In this document: positions 36,622 through 44,631 of the stretch, in pieces
Numbering within the stretch: position 1 is the first letter of the stretch
How the letters are laid out: every line of letters starts with the position of its first letter
NCBI GenBank assembly: GCA_945889625.1
Contig: CAMDCE010000014.1
Location: 36,276 to 100,275, forward strand
Direction: 5' to 3'
Length of the DNA: 64,000 nt
Source of the DNA: Asaia bogorensis
GTDB lineage: Bacteria > Pseudomonadota > Alphaproteobacteria > Reyranellales > Reyranellaceae
The notes under the pieces: model-generated
What the model saw: only the letters and a program-made list of their open reading frames with translations
What the model was told of the DNA's origin: nothing
Databases searched by the model: none
Made by a program: the position numbers and the translations under genes

Positions 36622-37596
36622 ATGAAACCGGTCGCGCACGGCGGCGACCTCGGCGAGATCCAGCGGCGCTTTCCCGACGCGCCGCGGCCCTGGATCGATC
36701 TGTCGACCGGCATCAATCCGGTCGCCTATCCCCTGCCGACCCCGTCGGCCGAGAGCTGGGCCCGGCTACCGTCGCGATCCGACCAACATGCACTGCTTGT
36801 CGCGGCGGCCCACCGCTTTGGCGTGGGTGACCCTGAAACCATCGTCGCCGCGCCGGGCACGCAGGCCTTGATTCAACTGCTGCCCCGTCTGATGCCGAAG
36901 ATGCGCGTCGCGGTCGTCGGGCCGACCTACGAGGAGCATGAGGTCTCGTGGCGCAGGCACGGGCATGACGTCACGACTGTCGGGGACTTCCGTGAAACGG
37001 ACGGCGCCGAGGCGGTGGTCGTCGTCAATCCGGACAATCCGACTGGCCGCCTGCTGACGACGACCGAGCTCCGCGCACGCAAGGCGCTGCTGGTTGTGGA
37101 CGAGGCCTTTATCGATTTTCTGCCGGCTTCCGCGAGCCTTGCCGGCGACCTCCCGAAAACCGCGATCGTGCTACGTTCTTTCGGCAAGGCCTACGGCCTG
37201 GCCGGCCTCCGGCTGGGTTTCGCGATCACTGAGCCGCACGTTGCGGCGCGACTACGCCAGGAGCTGGGGCCGTGGGCCGTCTCCGGCCCCGCGCTGACGA
37301 TCGGCCAGGCCGCGCTCGCGGACGAGGCCTGGTTGAGGGTGGCGGCGGCTCGCCTCGAACGCGACGGCAGGCGCCTCGACGAGATGCTGATCGCGGCGGG
37401 CTTCGCGCTATTGGGCGGCACGCCGCTCTTCCGCCTCGCCCGCCATGACAATGCCGCGGGCATGGTCCAGCAGCTGGGTCGCCGCGGCATCCACGTTCGC
37501 GCCTTTTTTCTCCAGCCGGACCGGCTGCGCTTTGGCCTGCCGGGAGGCGACGGCGACTTCCGTCGCCTCGCCGCCGCACTCAGGTCGGCCGCCTAG
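36622..37596 (+). CDS. cobC: Threonine-phosphate decarboxylase-like PLP enzyme CobC
   Basis: The 324-residue class-I aminotransferase-fold enzyme makes or handles (R)-1-amino-2-propanol phosphate for the nucleotide loop. Landmarks are HGGDLGEIQRRFPDAPRPWIDLSTGINP, VVNPDNPTGRL, LVVDEAFIDF and the PLP-lysine segment RSFGKAYGLAGLRLG. Cobalamin CobC of this fold should not be confused with the phosphatase of the same symbol. The ribosome-binding site is cggagg. It ends the cobalamin cluster. Confidence 0.9.
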   Translation: MKPVAHGGDLGEIQRRFPDAPRPWIDLSTGINPVAYPLPTPSAESWARLPSRSDQHALLVAAAHRFGVGDPETIVAAPGTQALIQLLPRLMPKMRVAVVGPTYEEHEVSWRRHGHDVTTVGDFRETDGAEAVVVVNPDNPTGRLLTTTELRARKALLVVDEAFIDFLPASASLAGDLPKTAIVLRSFGKAYGLAGLRLGFAITEPHVAARLRQELGPWAVSGPALTIGQAALADEAWLRVAAARLERDGRRLDEMLIAAGFALLGGTPLFRLARHDNAAGMVQQLGRRGIHVRAFFLQPDRLRFGLPGGDGDFRRLAAALRSAA

Positions 37597-37692
37597 AACA
37601 GCGTCACGCCGGTGCAGGTCCTGAAACTTTCCATCTGACACGCAATGAGCGCTAAGCTTGGCAATGCAATGGTTTAACGGGAGCACCGAAAC

Positions 37693-38553
37693 ATGAAGCT
37701 AGGACGCCTTGGGGTCTGGTACCCGACGGATCGACTCGACGGATCCCAACTCGGTGACTTCGTGCGCCTGGTCGAAAAATCAGGCTACGCAGCGCTTTGG
37801 TATCCCGAATCGCGCGGCTACGAATCGATGTCGCTGGCCGATTACCTGCTGTCGAAAAGCAGCAAGCTCGCGGTCGGCAGCTCGATCGCCAACATCTACG
37901 CCCGCGACTCCTTCACCGCGCAGCGGGCGATGGTCTCGCTGAACAGCCTGCACGGCGACCGCTTCATCCTGGGCCTGGGCGTCAGCCACATCCCGATGGT
38001 CGAGGGCTTGCGCGGCCATCGCTACGACAAGCCGCTGGGCGCCATGCGCGCCTATCTCGACGGCGTGCACAAGGGCCTGCCAGCGGGAGATGCGGCGCCG
38101 GTGGTCGTAGCGGCACTCGGGCCCAAGATGCTGGCGCTCAGCGCCGAGAAATCGATGGGCGCCGTGCCCTACAACGTCACGCCCCAGCACACCGCCAAGG
38201 CCGCAAAGATCCTGGGACCGTCGAAGCTGCTCGCCGTCGAACAGAAGGTCACGATCGAAACCAACCCGGTGCGCGCCCGTGCGCTCGGCCGCAAGGAGTT
38301 GGCGCGCTACATGGTGCTGCCCAACTATCGCAACAGCTGGCTGCGCGAGGGCTTCACGGAGGCCGACCTCGCCGACGGCGGCAGCGATCGCTTCATCGAC
38401 GCCATGTGCCTGTGGGGCGATGCGGAGACCATCAAGAAAGGCCTGCGCGCACACTTCACCGCCGGCGCGAACCATGTCTGCCTGCAGCCGGTCCACGACG
38501 ACGGCGACTTCGCCGCACGCGACCGCATGGTCACGGCGCTCGCCGATACCTAG
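37693..38553 (+). CDS. LLM class flavin/F420-dependent oxidoreductase
   Basis: The 286-residue protein is a luciferase-like TIM-barrel enzyme (LGRLGVWYPTDRL, ALWYPESRGYESM, FILGLGVSHIPMVEGLRGHRYDKP). The phrasing is that of subfamilies seen mainly in F420-containing actinobacteria, so F420 rather than FMN is the probable cofactor. The substrate is unknown. The start follows gggagcacc. This is the first of ten LLM genes between 37.7 and 54.1 kb and lies 96 bp after cobC. Confidence 0.82.
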   Translation: MKLGRLGVWYPTDRLDGSQLGDFVRLVEKSGYAALWYPESRGYESMSLADYLLSKSSKLAVGSSIANIYARDSFTAQRAMVSLNSLHGDRFILGLGVSHIPMVEGLRGHRYDKPLGAMRAYLDGVHKGLPAGDAAPVVVAALGPKMLALSAEKSMGAVPYNVTPQHTAKAAKILGPSKLLAVEQKVTIETNPVRARALGRKELARYMVLPNYRNSWLREGFTEADLADGGSDRFIDAMCLWGDAETIKKGLRAHFTAGANHVCLQPVHDDGDFAARDRMVTALADT

Positions 38554-38554
38554 A

Positions 38555-38612
38555 GCATATTGCGTCCGGCTGAGGCGCGTAAACGCGCCGCGATCAGCCG
38601 GACGGAATATGC
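38555..38612. repeat. Palindrome, cgtccggctga family
   Basis: Outer arms at 38555-38573 and 38594-38612 are reverse complements with one mismatch. They enclose an inner hairpin ggcgcg-taaa-cgcgcc. The outer core cgtccggctga/tcagccggacg is the same as in the palindrome at 102-141. It begins just after the LLM stop codon and could serve as a transcript end. Confidence 0.7.
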
Positions 38613-38644
38613 CATTGAAGGAAATGCTTCGTACAGCGCGTTTC

Positions 38645-38681
38645 CGGTCAAATGGAACCGCTCCGCGGTTCCATTTGACCG
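38645..38681. repeat. Palindrome, caaatggaaccgc family
   Basis: Arms at 38645-38661 and 38665-38681 are perfect 17-bp reverse complements around a tcc loop. The core is identical to that at 30-72. At both sites the two palindrome families lie next to each other but in opposite order, so they may be parts of one invertible composite element. Confidence 0.7.
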
Positions 38682-38706
38682 CAAGCCGCACTGGAGGGAA
38701 ACGACA

Positions 38707-39777
38707 ATGGATTTCGGTATTGCTCTGCCGACGGCCGCGGACTCCTGGAAATACGCCAAGCAGGCCGAGGAACTGGGCTTCACCCACGCCTGGTTCTACG
38801 ACACGCAGATGCTGAGCGCCGACTGCTTCGTCGCCATGGGCGCCGCAGCCGTGAACACCAGGCGCATCCGCCTCGGCACCGGCGTGCTGGTGCCGTCGAA
38901 CCGCATCGCACCGGTCGCCGCCAATGCGCTGGCGACGCTGAACCAGCTCGCCCCCGGCCGCATCGATTTCGGCGTCGGCACCGGCTTCACGGCGCGCCGC
39001 GCCATGGGGTTCGGCGCGATCAAGATCAAGGACATGGAAACCTACATCCATCAGGTCTATGGCCTGCTGCGCCGCGAGACGGTCGAGTTCGAGATGGAGG
39101 GACAGAAGAAGAAGATCCGCTTCCTCAATCCCGAGCTGCCGCTGTTCAATACCCAGGACCCGATCGCGCTCCATCTCTCGGCCTTCGGACCGCGCACGCG
39201 GGCACTCACGGCCAAGCTCAAGGCGGGCTGGATCGACTTCGTCGGCAAGGTCGAGAATGGCATCCGGGAAGTCGAGGCGATGCGTGCGGAGTGGAGCAAG
39301 GCCGGCCACGCGATGGGCGATCTCCAGGCCACGGCCTTTGCGCTAGGCTGCGTGCTGAAGGACGGCGAACCCGCCGATTCAGACCGCGCCATGGCCCAGG
39401 CCGGACCACGTGCCGCCGTGATGCTGCATCGTGCGGCCGACGAAGCCCTGGCCGGGCTGGCGCCGGGCGTGACCATGGTGCCCAAGACCACGCCCGAATT
39501 GCAGGGCTACATCGATCTCGCGCGCAAGTTCGAGCCCAAGGATGCGCCCTATCTCGAGAACCATCGCGGGCACCTGATGTTCGTCAAACCTCAGGAGAAG
39601 CGCTTCGTCACCGCCGAGCTGATCCGCTCGACTTCGTTCACGGCGAGCGAGGCCGAGATCAAGCAGCGCATCGAGGCCCTTCGCGGCGCCGGCTACACGC
39701 AGTTCACGATCCAGCTCGTGCCCGGCCATGAGGCAGCGCTTGGGGACTGGGCGCGCGTTCGCAAGGCGTTTGCCTAG
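38707..39777 (+). CDS. LLM class flavin/F420-dependent oxidoreductase
   Basis: The 356-residue luciferase-like protein (MDFGIALPTAADSWKYAKQA, AWFYDTQMLSADCFVAMGAA, RIRLGTGVLVPSNRIAPVAA, RIDFGVGTGFTARRAMGFG) resembles Mer/phthiodiolone-reductase-like LLM enzymes that use F420. The ribosome-binding site ggaggg lies just upstream, after the palindrome pair. The substrate is unknown. It converges on the LLM gene at 39906-40784. Confidence 0.83.
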   Translation: MDFGIALPTAADSWKYAKQAEELGFTHAWFYDTQMLSADCFVAMGAAAVNTRRIRLGTGVLVPSNRIAPVAANALATLNQLAPGRIDFGVGTGFTARRAMGFGAIKIKDMETYIHQVYGLLRRETVEFEMEGQKKKIRFLNPELPLFNTQDPIALHLSAFGPRTRALTAKLKAGWIDFVGKVENGIREVEAMRAEWSKAGHAMGDLQATAFALGCVLKDGEPADSDRAMAQAGPRAAVMLHRAADEALAGLAPGVTMVPKTTPELQGYIDLARKFEPKDAPYLENHRGHLMFVKPQEKRFVTAELIRSTSFTASEAEIKQRIEALRGAGYTQFTIQLVPGHEAALGDWARVRKAFA

Positions 39778-39813
39778 GTCTCTGACCCTGATTTTTCACT
39801 AACGTCTCGCGAT

Positions 39814-39831
39814 GTCTCACTCCGGTGAGAC
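39814..39831. terminator. Possible shared terminator hairpin
   Basis: The sequence gtctcac-tccg-gtgagac forms a 7-bp stem between two convergent LLM genes. There is no clear T-run on either side, so a terminator function is only suggested by position. Confidence 0.3.
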
Positions 39832-39905
39832 CTATCCGATGCCGATGCCATCAGCACTTTGTTCAATTAAGTCTCATTTCTCGCCACCCCTCCGGCGATC
39901 GGTGG

Positions 39906-40784
39906 CTAGCTGAAGGGGCGAATGACCGTCTCGCCGAAGCGCGCGAGGCTCTCCTCCAGATTTGGCATGAAGGGGTAGATCGGGAGCACAATGCGGCCAA
40001 TGCCGCGACTGAGGCGCTCCTCGACCGCGGCGCGCGGATCCTTGCCGGAACCCGGAAGCAGATCGGGGCAGCCGGCGATCATCTCGATGGCGGACGGATC
40101 GCGGCCGGCTGTCTCGGCGGCGCGACGCACGACGTCGAACAGCGGCAACGTATCGGCGGGGGAGCCGATCGACGGAAAGAACCCGTTGCCGAGACGACCG
40201 GCACGCCTGGCCGCCGCCTCTGTGTGGCCGCCGACGATGATCGGCACGTCACGCGCGACCGGTTTGGGGTTGCAGCTCACGCCGTGGAAATTCACGAACT
40301 CGCCGGCAAAGCTCGCGCCATCCTTCGCCCATAGCGCGCGCATCGCCGCAATATACTCGTCAGACCGCTTGCCACGCCGTTCGAACGGCACGCCGAGTGC
40401 CGCAAACTCCTCCTTGAGCCAGCCGACGCCGATACCGAGTTCGAAGCGGCCGCCGCTCATGTGATCGAGCGTCGCGACCTGTTTGGCGAGCACGAAGGGA
40501 TTGCGCTGCGGCAGGATGATCACGCCGGTCATGAATCGCAGTCGCGTCGTGACAGCTGCAACGGTAGCGATCCAGATCAGCGGATCGGGAATCGCAGAGG
40601 ATGAGTTGCCCGGCAGCCGGCCGGTGGCCGAATAGGGATAGGTCGAGTCGTAATTGTCGGGCAGGACGACATGATCGACGGCGAGCACCGAATCAAACCC
40701 GGCCGCCTCGGCCAGGCGCACCAGCCGGTGTGCCGCGGCGAGATCGGGAAAAGTGTTGTTGCCGAAGTGAAGAGCGAATTTCAT
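39906..40784 (-). CDS. LLM class F420-dependent oxidoreductase (TIGR03619-like)
   Basis: The 292-residue TIM-barrel protein (FALHFGNNTFPDLAAAHRLV, VLAVDHVVLPDNYDSTYPYS, RFELGIGVGWLKEEFAALGVPFERRGKRSDEYI) matches the probable F420-dependent LLM type common in actinobacteria. Its substrate is unknown. The start codon lies exactly at the edge of a perfect 10-bp hairpin (40782-40804), which would occlude translation initiation if formed in the mRNA. Confidence 0.84.
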   Translation of the reverse strand: MKFALHFGNNTFPDLAAAHRLVRLAEAAGFDSVLAVDHVVLPDNYDSTYPYSATGRLPGNSSSAIPDPLIWIATVAAVTTRLRFMTGVIILPQRNPFVLAKQVATLDHMSGGRFELGIGVGWLKEEFAALGVPFERRGKRSDEYIAAMRALWAKDGASFAGEFVNFHGVSCNPKPVARDVPIIVGGHTEAAARRAGRLGNGFFPSIGSPADTLPLFDVVRRAAETAGRDPSAIEMIAGCPDLLPGSGKDPRAAVEERLSRGIGRIVLPIYPFMPNLEESLARFGETVIRPFS

Positions 40785-40804
40785 GCGATGCAGAGCATCG
40801 CATG
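40782..40804 (-). promoter_or_regulatory. Hairpin over LLM start codon
   Basis: The arms catgcgatgc and gcatcgcatg (40782-40791, 40795-40804) are perfect reverse complements around a 3-nt loop. The left arm contains the start codon of the LLM gene read leftward. As DNA it would be a suitable dimeric-repressor operator, and as RNA it would mask the start. No visible ribosome-binding site lies between it and the gene. Confidence 0.45.
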
Positions 40805-40819
40805 GGCGGGCCCGTGAAG

Positions 40820-40964
40820 CTAGGCGCGCCCCGTCGCGCCGGTCGGCGCGTAGCGGCGAAGCGTAGGGCCCGCACCGTGCCCCTTGCGCACTGACTTGTG
40901 CTCAAGTCCGCGACCAAGCCTCCACACAGCGGTGCCTGCGCTTCGGGCTGCGGGGCGCGCCTAG
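40820..40964. repeat. Element bounded by 14-bp inverted repeats
   Basis: The perfect inverted repeats ctaggcgcgccccg (40820-40833) and cggggcgcgcctag (40951-40964) bound a GC-rich stretch with further partial pairings (gcaccgtgcc and ggcacggc nearby). It holds no gene. It may be a small non-autonomous or palindromic repeat element lying between two LLM genes. Confidence 0.5.
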
Positions 40965-41011
40965 CGCTACGGCACGGCCCCCGCTATCGCAACGCTGCGC
41001 GCGGCGTGCCG

Positions 41012-41914
41012 CTACAATAGATCCTTCACCGCGTCGCGATAACGGGTCACCGCATCGAGGTGCTCGGCGTAGGTCTTGCCGGCTATGCGCTTGTGATGCA
41101 CGCTGACATAGGTCGTGTGCGCACTGACATGCGTCACGCCCGCCTTTTTCCAGAAGCTGAATTCCTTCCGCCAATCGGCCTCGTTTCCGATTCCGGGCGA
41201 CACCCAGACTTCGAGCCCGACCGCCTTGGGATCGCGCCCTGCCGCCTTGATCAGGGTGCGCAGCTTGTCGAAGGCCTCGAGCGCCTTGTCGCCCGCGGGA
41301 TATTGCAGCGGCATGAAGCCGTCGCCATACTTGGCCGCGCGCTTGAACGTCGCCTCGGCATGGCCGCCGAACCAGATCGGCACCTTGCCGGATTTCGGGC
41401 GCGGGTTGATGCCGCCGTCGTCGAGCTGATGGAACTCGCCGGCGAACTTGACGCTGGGCTTGGCCCACAGCTCTTGCATGAAGCGCACCTGCTCGGCCGA
41501 GCGCTTGCCGCGGGTATGGAAATCCATGCCGAGCCCCTGAAACTCGATCTCGTTCCAGCCAACCCCGATGCCGAGGCGAAAGCGGCCCTCGCAAAGCTCG
41601 TCGAGGCAGGCCGCCTGCTTGGCGACCAGCGCCGCCTGGCGTTGCGCCAGGATCAGCACGCCAGCGGCAAAGCCCATTTTCTTGGTGACGCCAGCCAGGA
41701 AGGCGAACAGCACGAAAGGATCGTGATAGGCCGTGGCGGTGGTGCCGACACGGCGCCCGGCATAGTCGACATTAGGATTGCCGCCCAGCACATGGTCGGG
41801 CGCCACGAGATAGTCGTAGCCCAGCCCCTCCGCCGCCTGGGCGTAGTCGCGCAGGACCTTGGGGCCGGTGCCGATATCGCCGACCGGCAGGGATGCTCCG
41901 AGCTGAATGGCCAT
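41012..41914 (-). CDS. LLM class F420-dependent oxidoreductase
   Basis: The 300-residue protein (IQLGASLPVGDIGTGPKVLR, DYLVAPDHVLGGNPNVDYAG, RFRLGIGVGWNEIEFQGLGMDFHTRGKRSAEQV) has the GxGxGWNxxE phrase of F420-type LLM enzymes. The substrate is unknown. It lies 3 bp after the stop of the next LLM gene on the same strand, so the two are probably co-transcribed. Confidence 0.84.
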   Translation of the reverse strand: MAIQLGASLPVGDIGTGPKVLRDYAQAAEGLGYDYLVAPDHVLGGNPNVDYAGRRVGTTATAYHDPFVLFAFLAGVTKKMGFAAGVLILAQRQAALVAKQAACLDELCEGRFRLGIGVGWNEIEFQGLGMDFHTRGKRSAEQVRFMQELWAKPSVKFAGEFHQLDDGGINPRPKSGKVPIWFGGHAEATFKRAAKYGDGFMPLQYPAGDKALEAFDKLRTLIKAAGRDPKAVGLEVWVSPGIGNEADWRKEFSFWKKAGVTHVSAHTTYVSVHHKRIAGKTYAEHLDAVTRYRDAVKDLL

Positions 41915-41917
41915 TGC

Positions 41918-43162
41918 CTACTCCGCGGCCGCCGCCTTGGCGGGCTTGAGGTCGGTCGAATATTTGAGATGGACCGGCGCGTTCGATTCGAACGGGCTCT
42001 TGAGGTCGAGGCTCTTGGCGATCTCGCGGATGGCGGGGAAGACCTCCGTACCCATCAGCCTGATGCAGGTGAGGGAGTCTTCCTGGCTGACCATTCCGTC
42101 ATTGCCCCACAGCGCCAGGATGCCCGGACGGGTCTCTTCCAGGATGCGCTTGAGCTTCGCCACCACCGTCTTGGGCGTGCCGGCGATGATGCGCAGGTCG
42201 GCCATCTGCTGTTCGAAGCTGGTGTTGCCGCGCGGATTGATGGCGCGGCCGGCAGCAAACTCGACGAAGGCCCGACGAGCGGACGGCGAGCCGTAGCCCG
42301 ATGGCGTACTCCAAACCGGATGCGCCAGGCCGGTGAACTCGCCCTGCATCCAGCGGAATTGTTTCGCGTTCTCGATCGCCTTCTCCTCGTTGTCCGAGAT
42401 ATGGACCTGGATCAGGTAGCCGCGGTTCTCCGGACCACCGACATAGCCCGACTGCAGCGCCACCTGGTCGTAGAGCTCCCAGATCTTCTTGGTCTGCTCG
42501 ATCGAGGTGTTGAGCGCGATGTAGGGATAGCGCTGCTGCGCGGCCCAAATGATCGTCTCCTTGCTGATGACGCCGGGAATCCAGACACGCGGGTAGGGCT
42601 TCTGCAGCGGCACCGCCCACGGGTTGACCACGCGATGCTGGTAGTGCGTGCCCTCGAAGCGGAACGGCCCGGGCCGCGTCCAGGCCTGGACGACCAGATC
42701 GTGCGCCTCCTCGAAGCGCTCGCGGTTGAAGGCGGGATTGACGCCGGTGGCGAGCTGCTCCTGGCCGCCACCGCGCACGAAGCCCGAGACCAGCCGGCCC
42801 TTGGAGATCATGTCGATCATGGCGAGCTCTTCGGCCAGCCGGATCGGGTTCTCCGCCAGCGGCAGCGGATTGCCCAGCATGACGATCTTGGCCTTCTTGG
42901 TCATGCCGGCCAGGATCGCGGCGAAGATGTTGGCCTTGGCCTGCATGCAGAACGGTGCGTTGTGGTGCTCGTTCAGCATGATGCCGTCGATGCCGACCTC
43001 CTCGGCCAGCATGTATTGCTCGATGTAGTTGTTGTAGAGCCGCGAGCCCGCCACCGGATCGAAGTTGGTGTTGGGGAACATCAGCGCCGTGGCGCCGAAG
43101 TCGCGGCCGGCCTGCTCGGAGTAGGCCGACATCGGCTGCTCGGTGAAATACATCAGGTGCAT
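41918..43162 (-). CDS. LLM class flavin-dependent monooxygenase (bacterial luciferase-like)
   Basis: The 414-residue protein is longer than its neighbours and belongs to the luciferase/alkanal-monooxygenase-like branch. It has MHLMYFTEQPMSAYSEQ, GIDGIMLNEHHNAPFCMQAK, LVSGFVRGGGQEQLATGVNP and VWIPGVISKETI. The LNEHH segment is typical of FMNH2-using LLM monooxygenases, so F420 use is less certain here. An alpha/beta hydrolase precedes it in the operon, as often seen in catabolic monooxygenase units. Confidence 0.82.
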   Translation of the reverse strand: MHLMYFTEQPMSAYSEQAGRDFGATALMFPNTNFDPVAGSRLYNNYIEQYMLAEEVGIDGIMLNEHHNAPFCMQAKANIFAAILAGMTKKAKIVMLGNPLPLAENPIRLAEELAMIDMISKGRLVSGFVRGGGQEQLATGVNPAFNRERFEEAHDLVVQAWTRPGPFRFEGTHYQHRVVNPWAVPLQKPYPRVWIPGVISKETIIWAAQQRYPYIALNTSIEQTKKIWELYDQVALQSGYVGGPENRGYLIQVHISDNEEKAIENAKQFRWMQGEFTGLAHPVWSTPSGYGSPSARRAFVEFAAGRAINPRGNTSFEQQMADLRIIAGTPKTVVAKLKRILEETRPGILALWGNDGMVSQEDSLTCIRLMGTEVFPAIREIAKSLDLKSPFESNAPVHLKYSTDLKPAKAAAAE

Positions 43163-43187
43163 GGTTGTTACTCCCGACTATTTGCTC

Positions 43188-43967
43188 TCAGGCGATGAAG
43201 TTGGTGACCAGTTTGGCGAGCGCCTCGGGCTGCTCCATGTCGACGCAGTGGCCGCTCGCCTTGACGATCTCCAGCTTGGCGTTGGGCAACGCCTTGACGT
43301 AGCTCTTGGCCGCACTCTGCGGCACCACCCTGTCGTCATCACCCCAGACAACCAGCGCCGGAACGCGCACGGCGCCCAAAAGATGCGGCAGGGTCTGGCT
43401 GTACATGTAGGGCTTCCAGGCGATGCGGAAGCTCATCTCGCGGCAGATGTCCCACATCTCGAGCTGATCGACCGAGGGCTCGGCGCCATAGACGCGGTCA
43501 AAGACTTTCTGGTCGTGGAAGCCGGCACGGGCGTAATCGACATAGCCGGTGATGGCGAGATCGAGGATGTCGCCCTGCGGCGGCTTGATGCCCATGGCGC
43601 CGACCAGCACCAGGCGCGACAGATCCCCAGGCGCCATGCTGGCCATCTCGGCCGCGATCCAGCCACCGAAACCCAAGCCGATCAGCGCCGCATTCTTGAG
43701 TTTCAGTTCGCTCAACAGCCCGCGATAGGTCACCGCGATATCGCGCGCGCTGCGCATCCAGGCCGGCCGTTCCGACTTGCTGTAGCCGGGATGATGCGGC
43801 ACCAGCACGTCATAGTGTGCCGCCAGCGCGTCATAGAAAGGCAGACGATCGAGCGTCCCGGTCTCGTGATGCAGCACCAGCAGAGGCTTGCCTTTGCCGG
43901 CACGGCTCATGTGCAGCTTGACGCCGCCGGCCTCGATGTTGGAGTCGGTCCAGTCCACTCCCGCCAT
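43188..43967 (-). CDS. Alpha/beta-hydrolase-fold protein lacking the nucleophile
   Basis: The 259-residue protein has the fold landmarks LLVLHHETGTLD, LVPHHPGYSKSE, WGDDDRVVPQ (acid) and ASGHCVDMEQPEAL (catalytic His). The nucleophile elbow reads GLGFGG (97-102), placing glycine 99 (codon ggt) where serine is expected in GxSxGG. It may be a non-hydrolytic family member. I chose ATG 43967 after aaggaaatccgcaa. It lies 25 bp before the luciferase-like gene and probably shares its operon. Confidence 0.8.
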   Translation of the reverse strand: MAGVDWTDSNIEAGGVKLHMSRAGKGKPLLVLHHETGTLDRLPFYDALAAHYDVLVPHHPGYSKSERPAWMRSARDIAVTYRGLLSELKLKNAALIGLGFGGWIAAEMASMAPGDLSRLVLVGAMGIKPPQGDILDLAITGYVDYARAGFHDQKVFDRVYGAEPSVDQLEMWDICREMSFRIAWKPYMYSQTLPHLLGAVRVPALVVWGDDDRVVPQSAAKSYVKALPNAKLEIVKASGHCVDMEQPEALAKLVTNFIA

Positions 43968-44020
43968 TTGCGGATTTCCTTCCCTATCGTGAGGGATCGT
44001 TGCAACCGTCGTCGCGGGAG

Positions 44021-44581
44021 TCAAACTTTCGACTGGCGAGGCGACGCGTCAGTGCGCGTCGCATCCAACTGACGAACGATTTCGGCGCCGATCTCGGCCG
44101 GCGCGCCGCCGATATCGACTACGATCGGCCTTTCGTCTGGCGAGGGCTCTTCCAGGATCGTGAACTGGCTGTCGAGCAGGGCGGGCGGCATGAAATGGCC
44201 GCTGCGGGCGGCCAGACGCTTGCGGATGAGGTCGGGCCAGCCTTTCAGGTAGACCAGCCGCACGCGTGGCCGATCGCCGATGATGATGTCCCTGTAGGAT
44301 CGTTTCAGCGCCGAGCAGGTGAGTACGCCCGAGACGCCCTCGGCCTGCCAGCCGTCGATCTTCTCAGCGATCTTGTGCAGCCACGGGAGGCGGTCGGCGT
44401 CGGAGAGCGGCGTGCCGCCGCTCATCTTGGCCACGTTCTCGGGCGGATGAAGACTATCGCCCTCTAGAAACTGCCAGCCCAGCGTCTTGGCGAGCAAAGC
44501 GGCCACCGTGCTCTTGCCCGATCCCGAAACGCCCATGATCACTACGGCCATCGGCCGGTTGTTAGCCGGATGCCGGTCCAT
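44021..44581 (-). CDS. gntK: Gluconokinase
   Basis: The 186-residue kinase (MGVSGSGKSTVAALLAKTLG P-loop, FLEGDSLHPPENVAKMSGGTPLSDADRLPWL, CSALKRSYRD) phosphorylates gluconate to 6-phosphogluconate. The size and motifs are those of GntK/IdnK. It diverges from the F420-dependent glucose-6-phosphate dehydrogenase gene with 50 bp between starts. It feeds the same metabolite used by the gnd product at 54172-55155. Confidence 0.93.
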   Translation of the reverse strand: MDRHPANNRPMAVVIMGVSGSGKSTVAALLAKTLGWQFLEGDSLHPPENVAKMSGGTPLSDADRLPWLHKIAEKIDGWQAEGVSGVLTCSALKRSYRDIIIGDRPRVRLVYLKGWPDLIRKRLAARSGHFMPPALLDSQFTILEEPSPDERPIVVDIGGAPAEIGAEIVRQLDATRTDASPRQSKV

Positions 44582-44631
44582 TATGACTTTGCCTGTCGAT
44601 CATCGCCGCCCACGATAAGGAAAGCATTACC

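Noticed and set aside
41060..43198. 712-codon open frame antisense to two LLM genes
   Set aside because: It mirrors two well-supported LLM genes and has the composition expected of the opposite strand of high-GC coding DNA. It has no recognisable motif.
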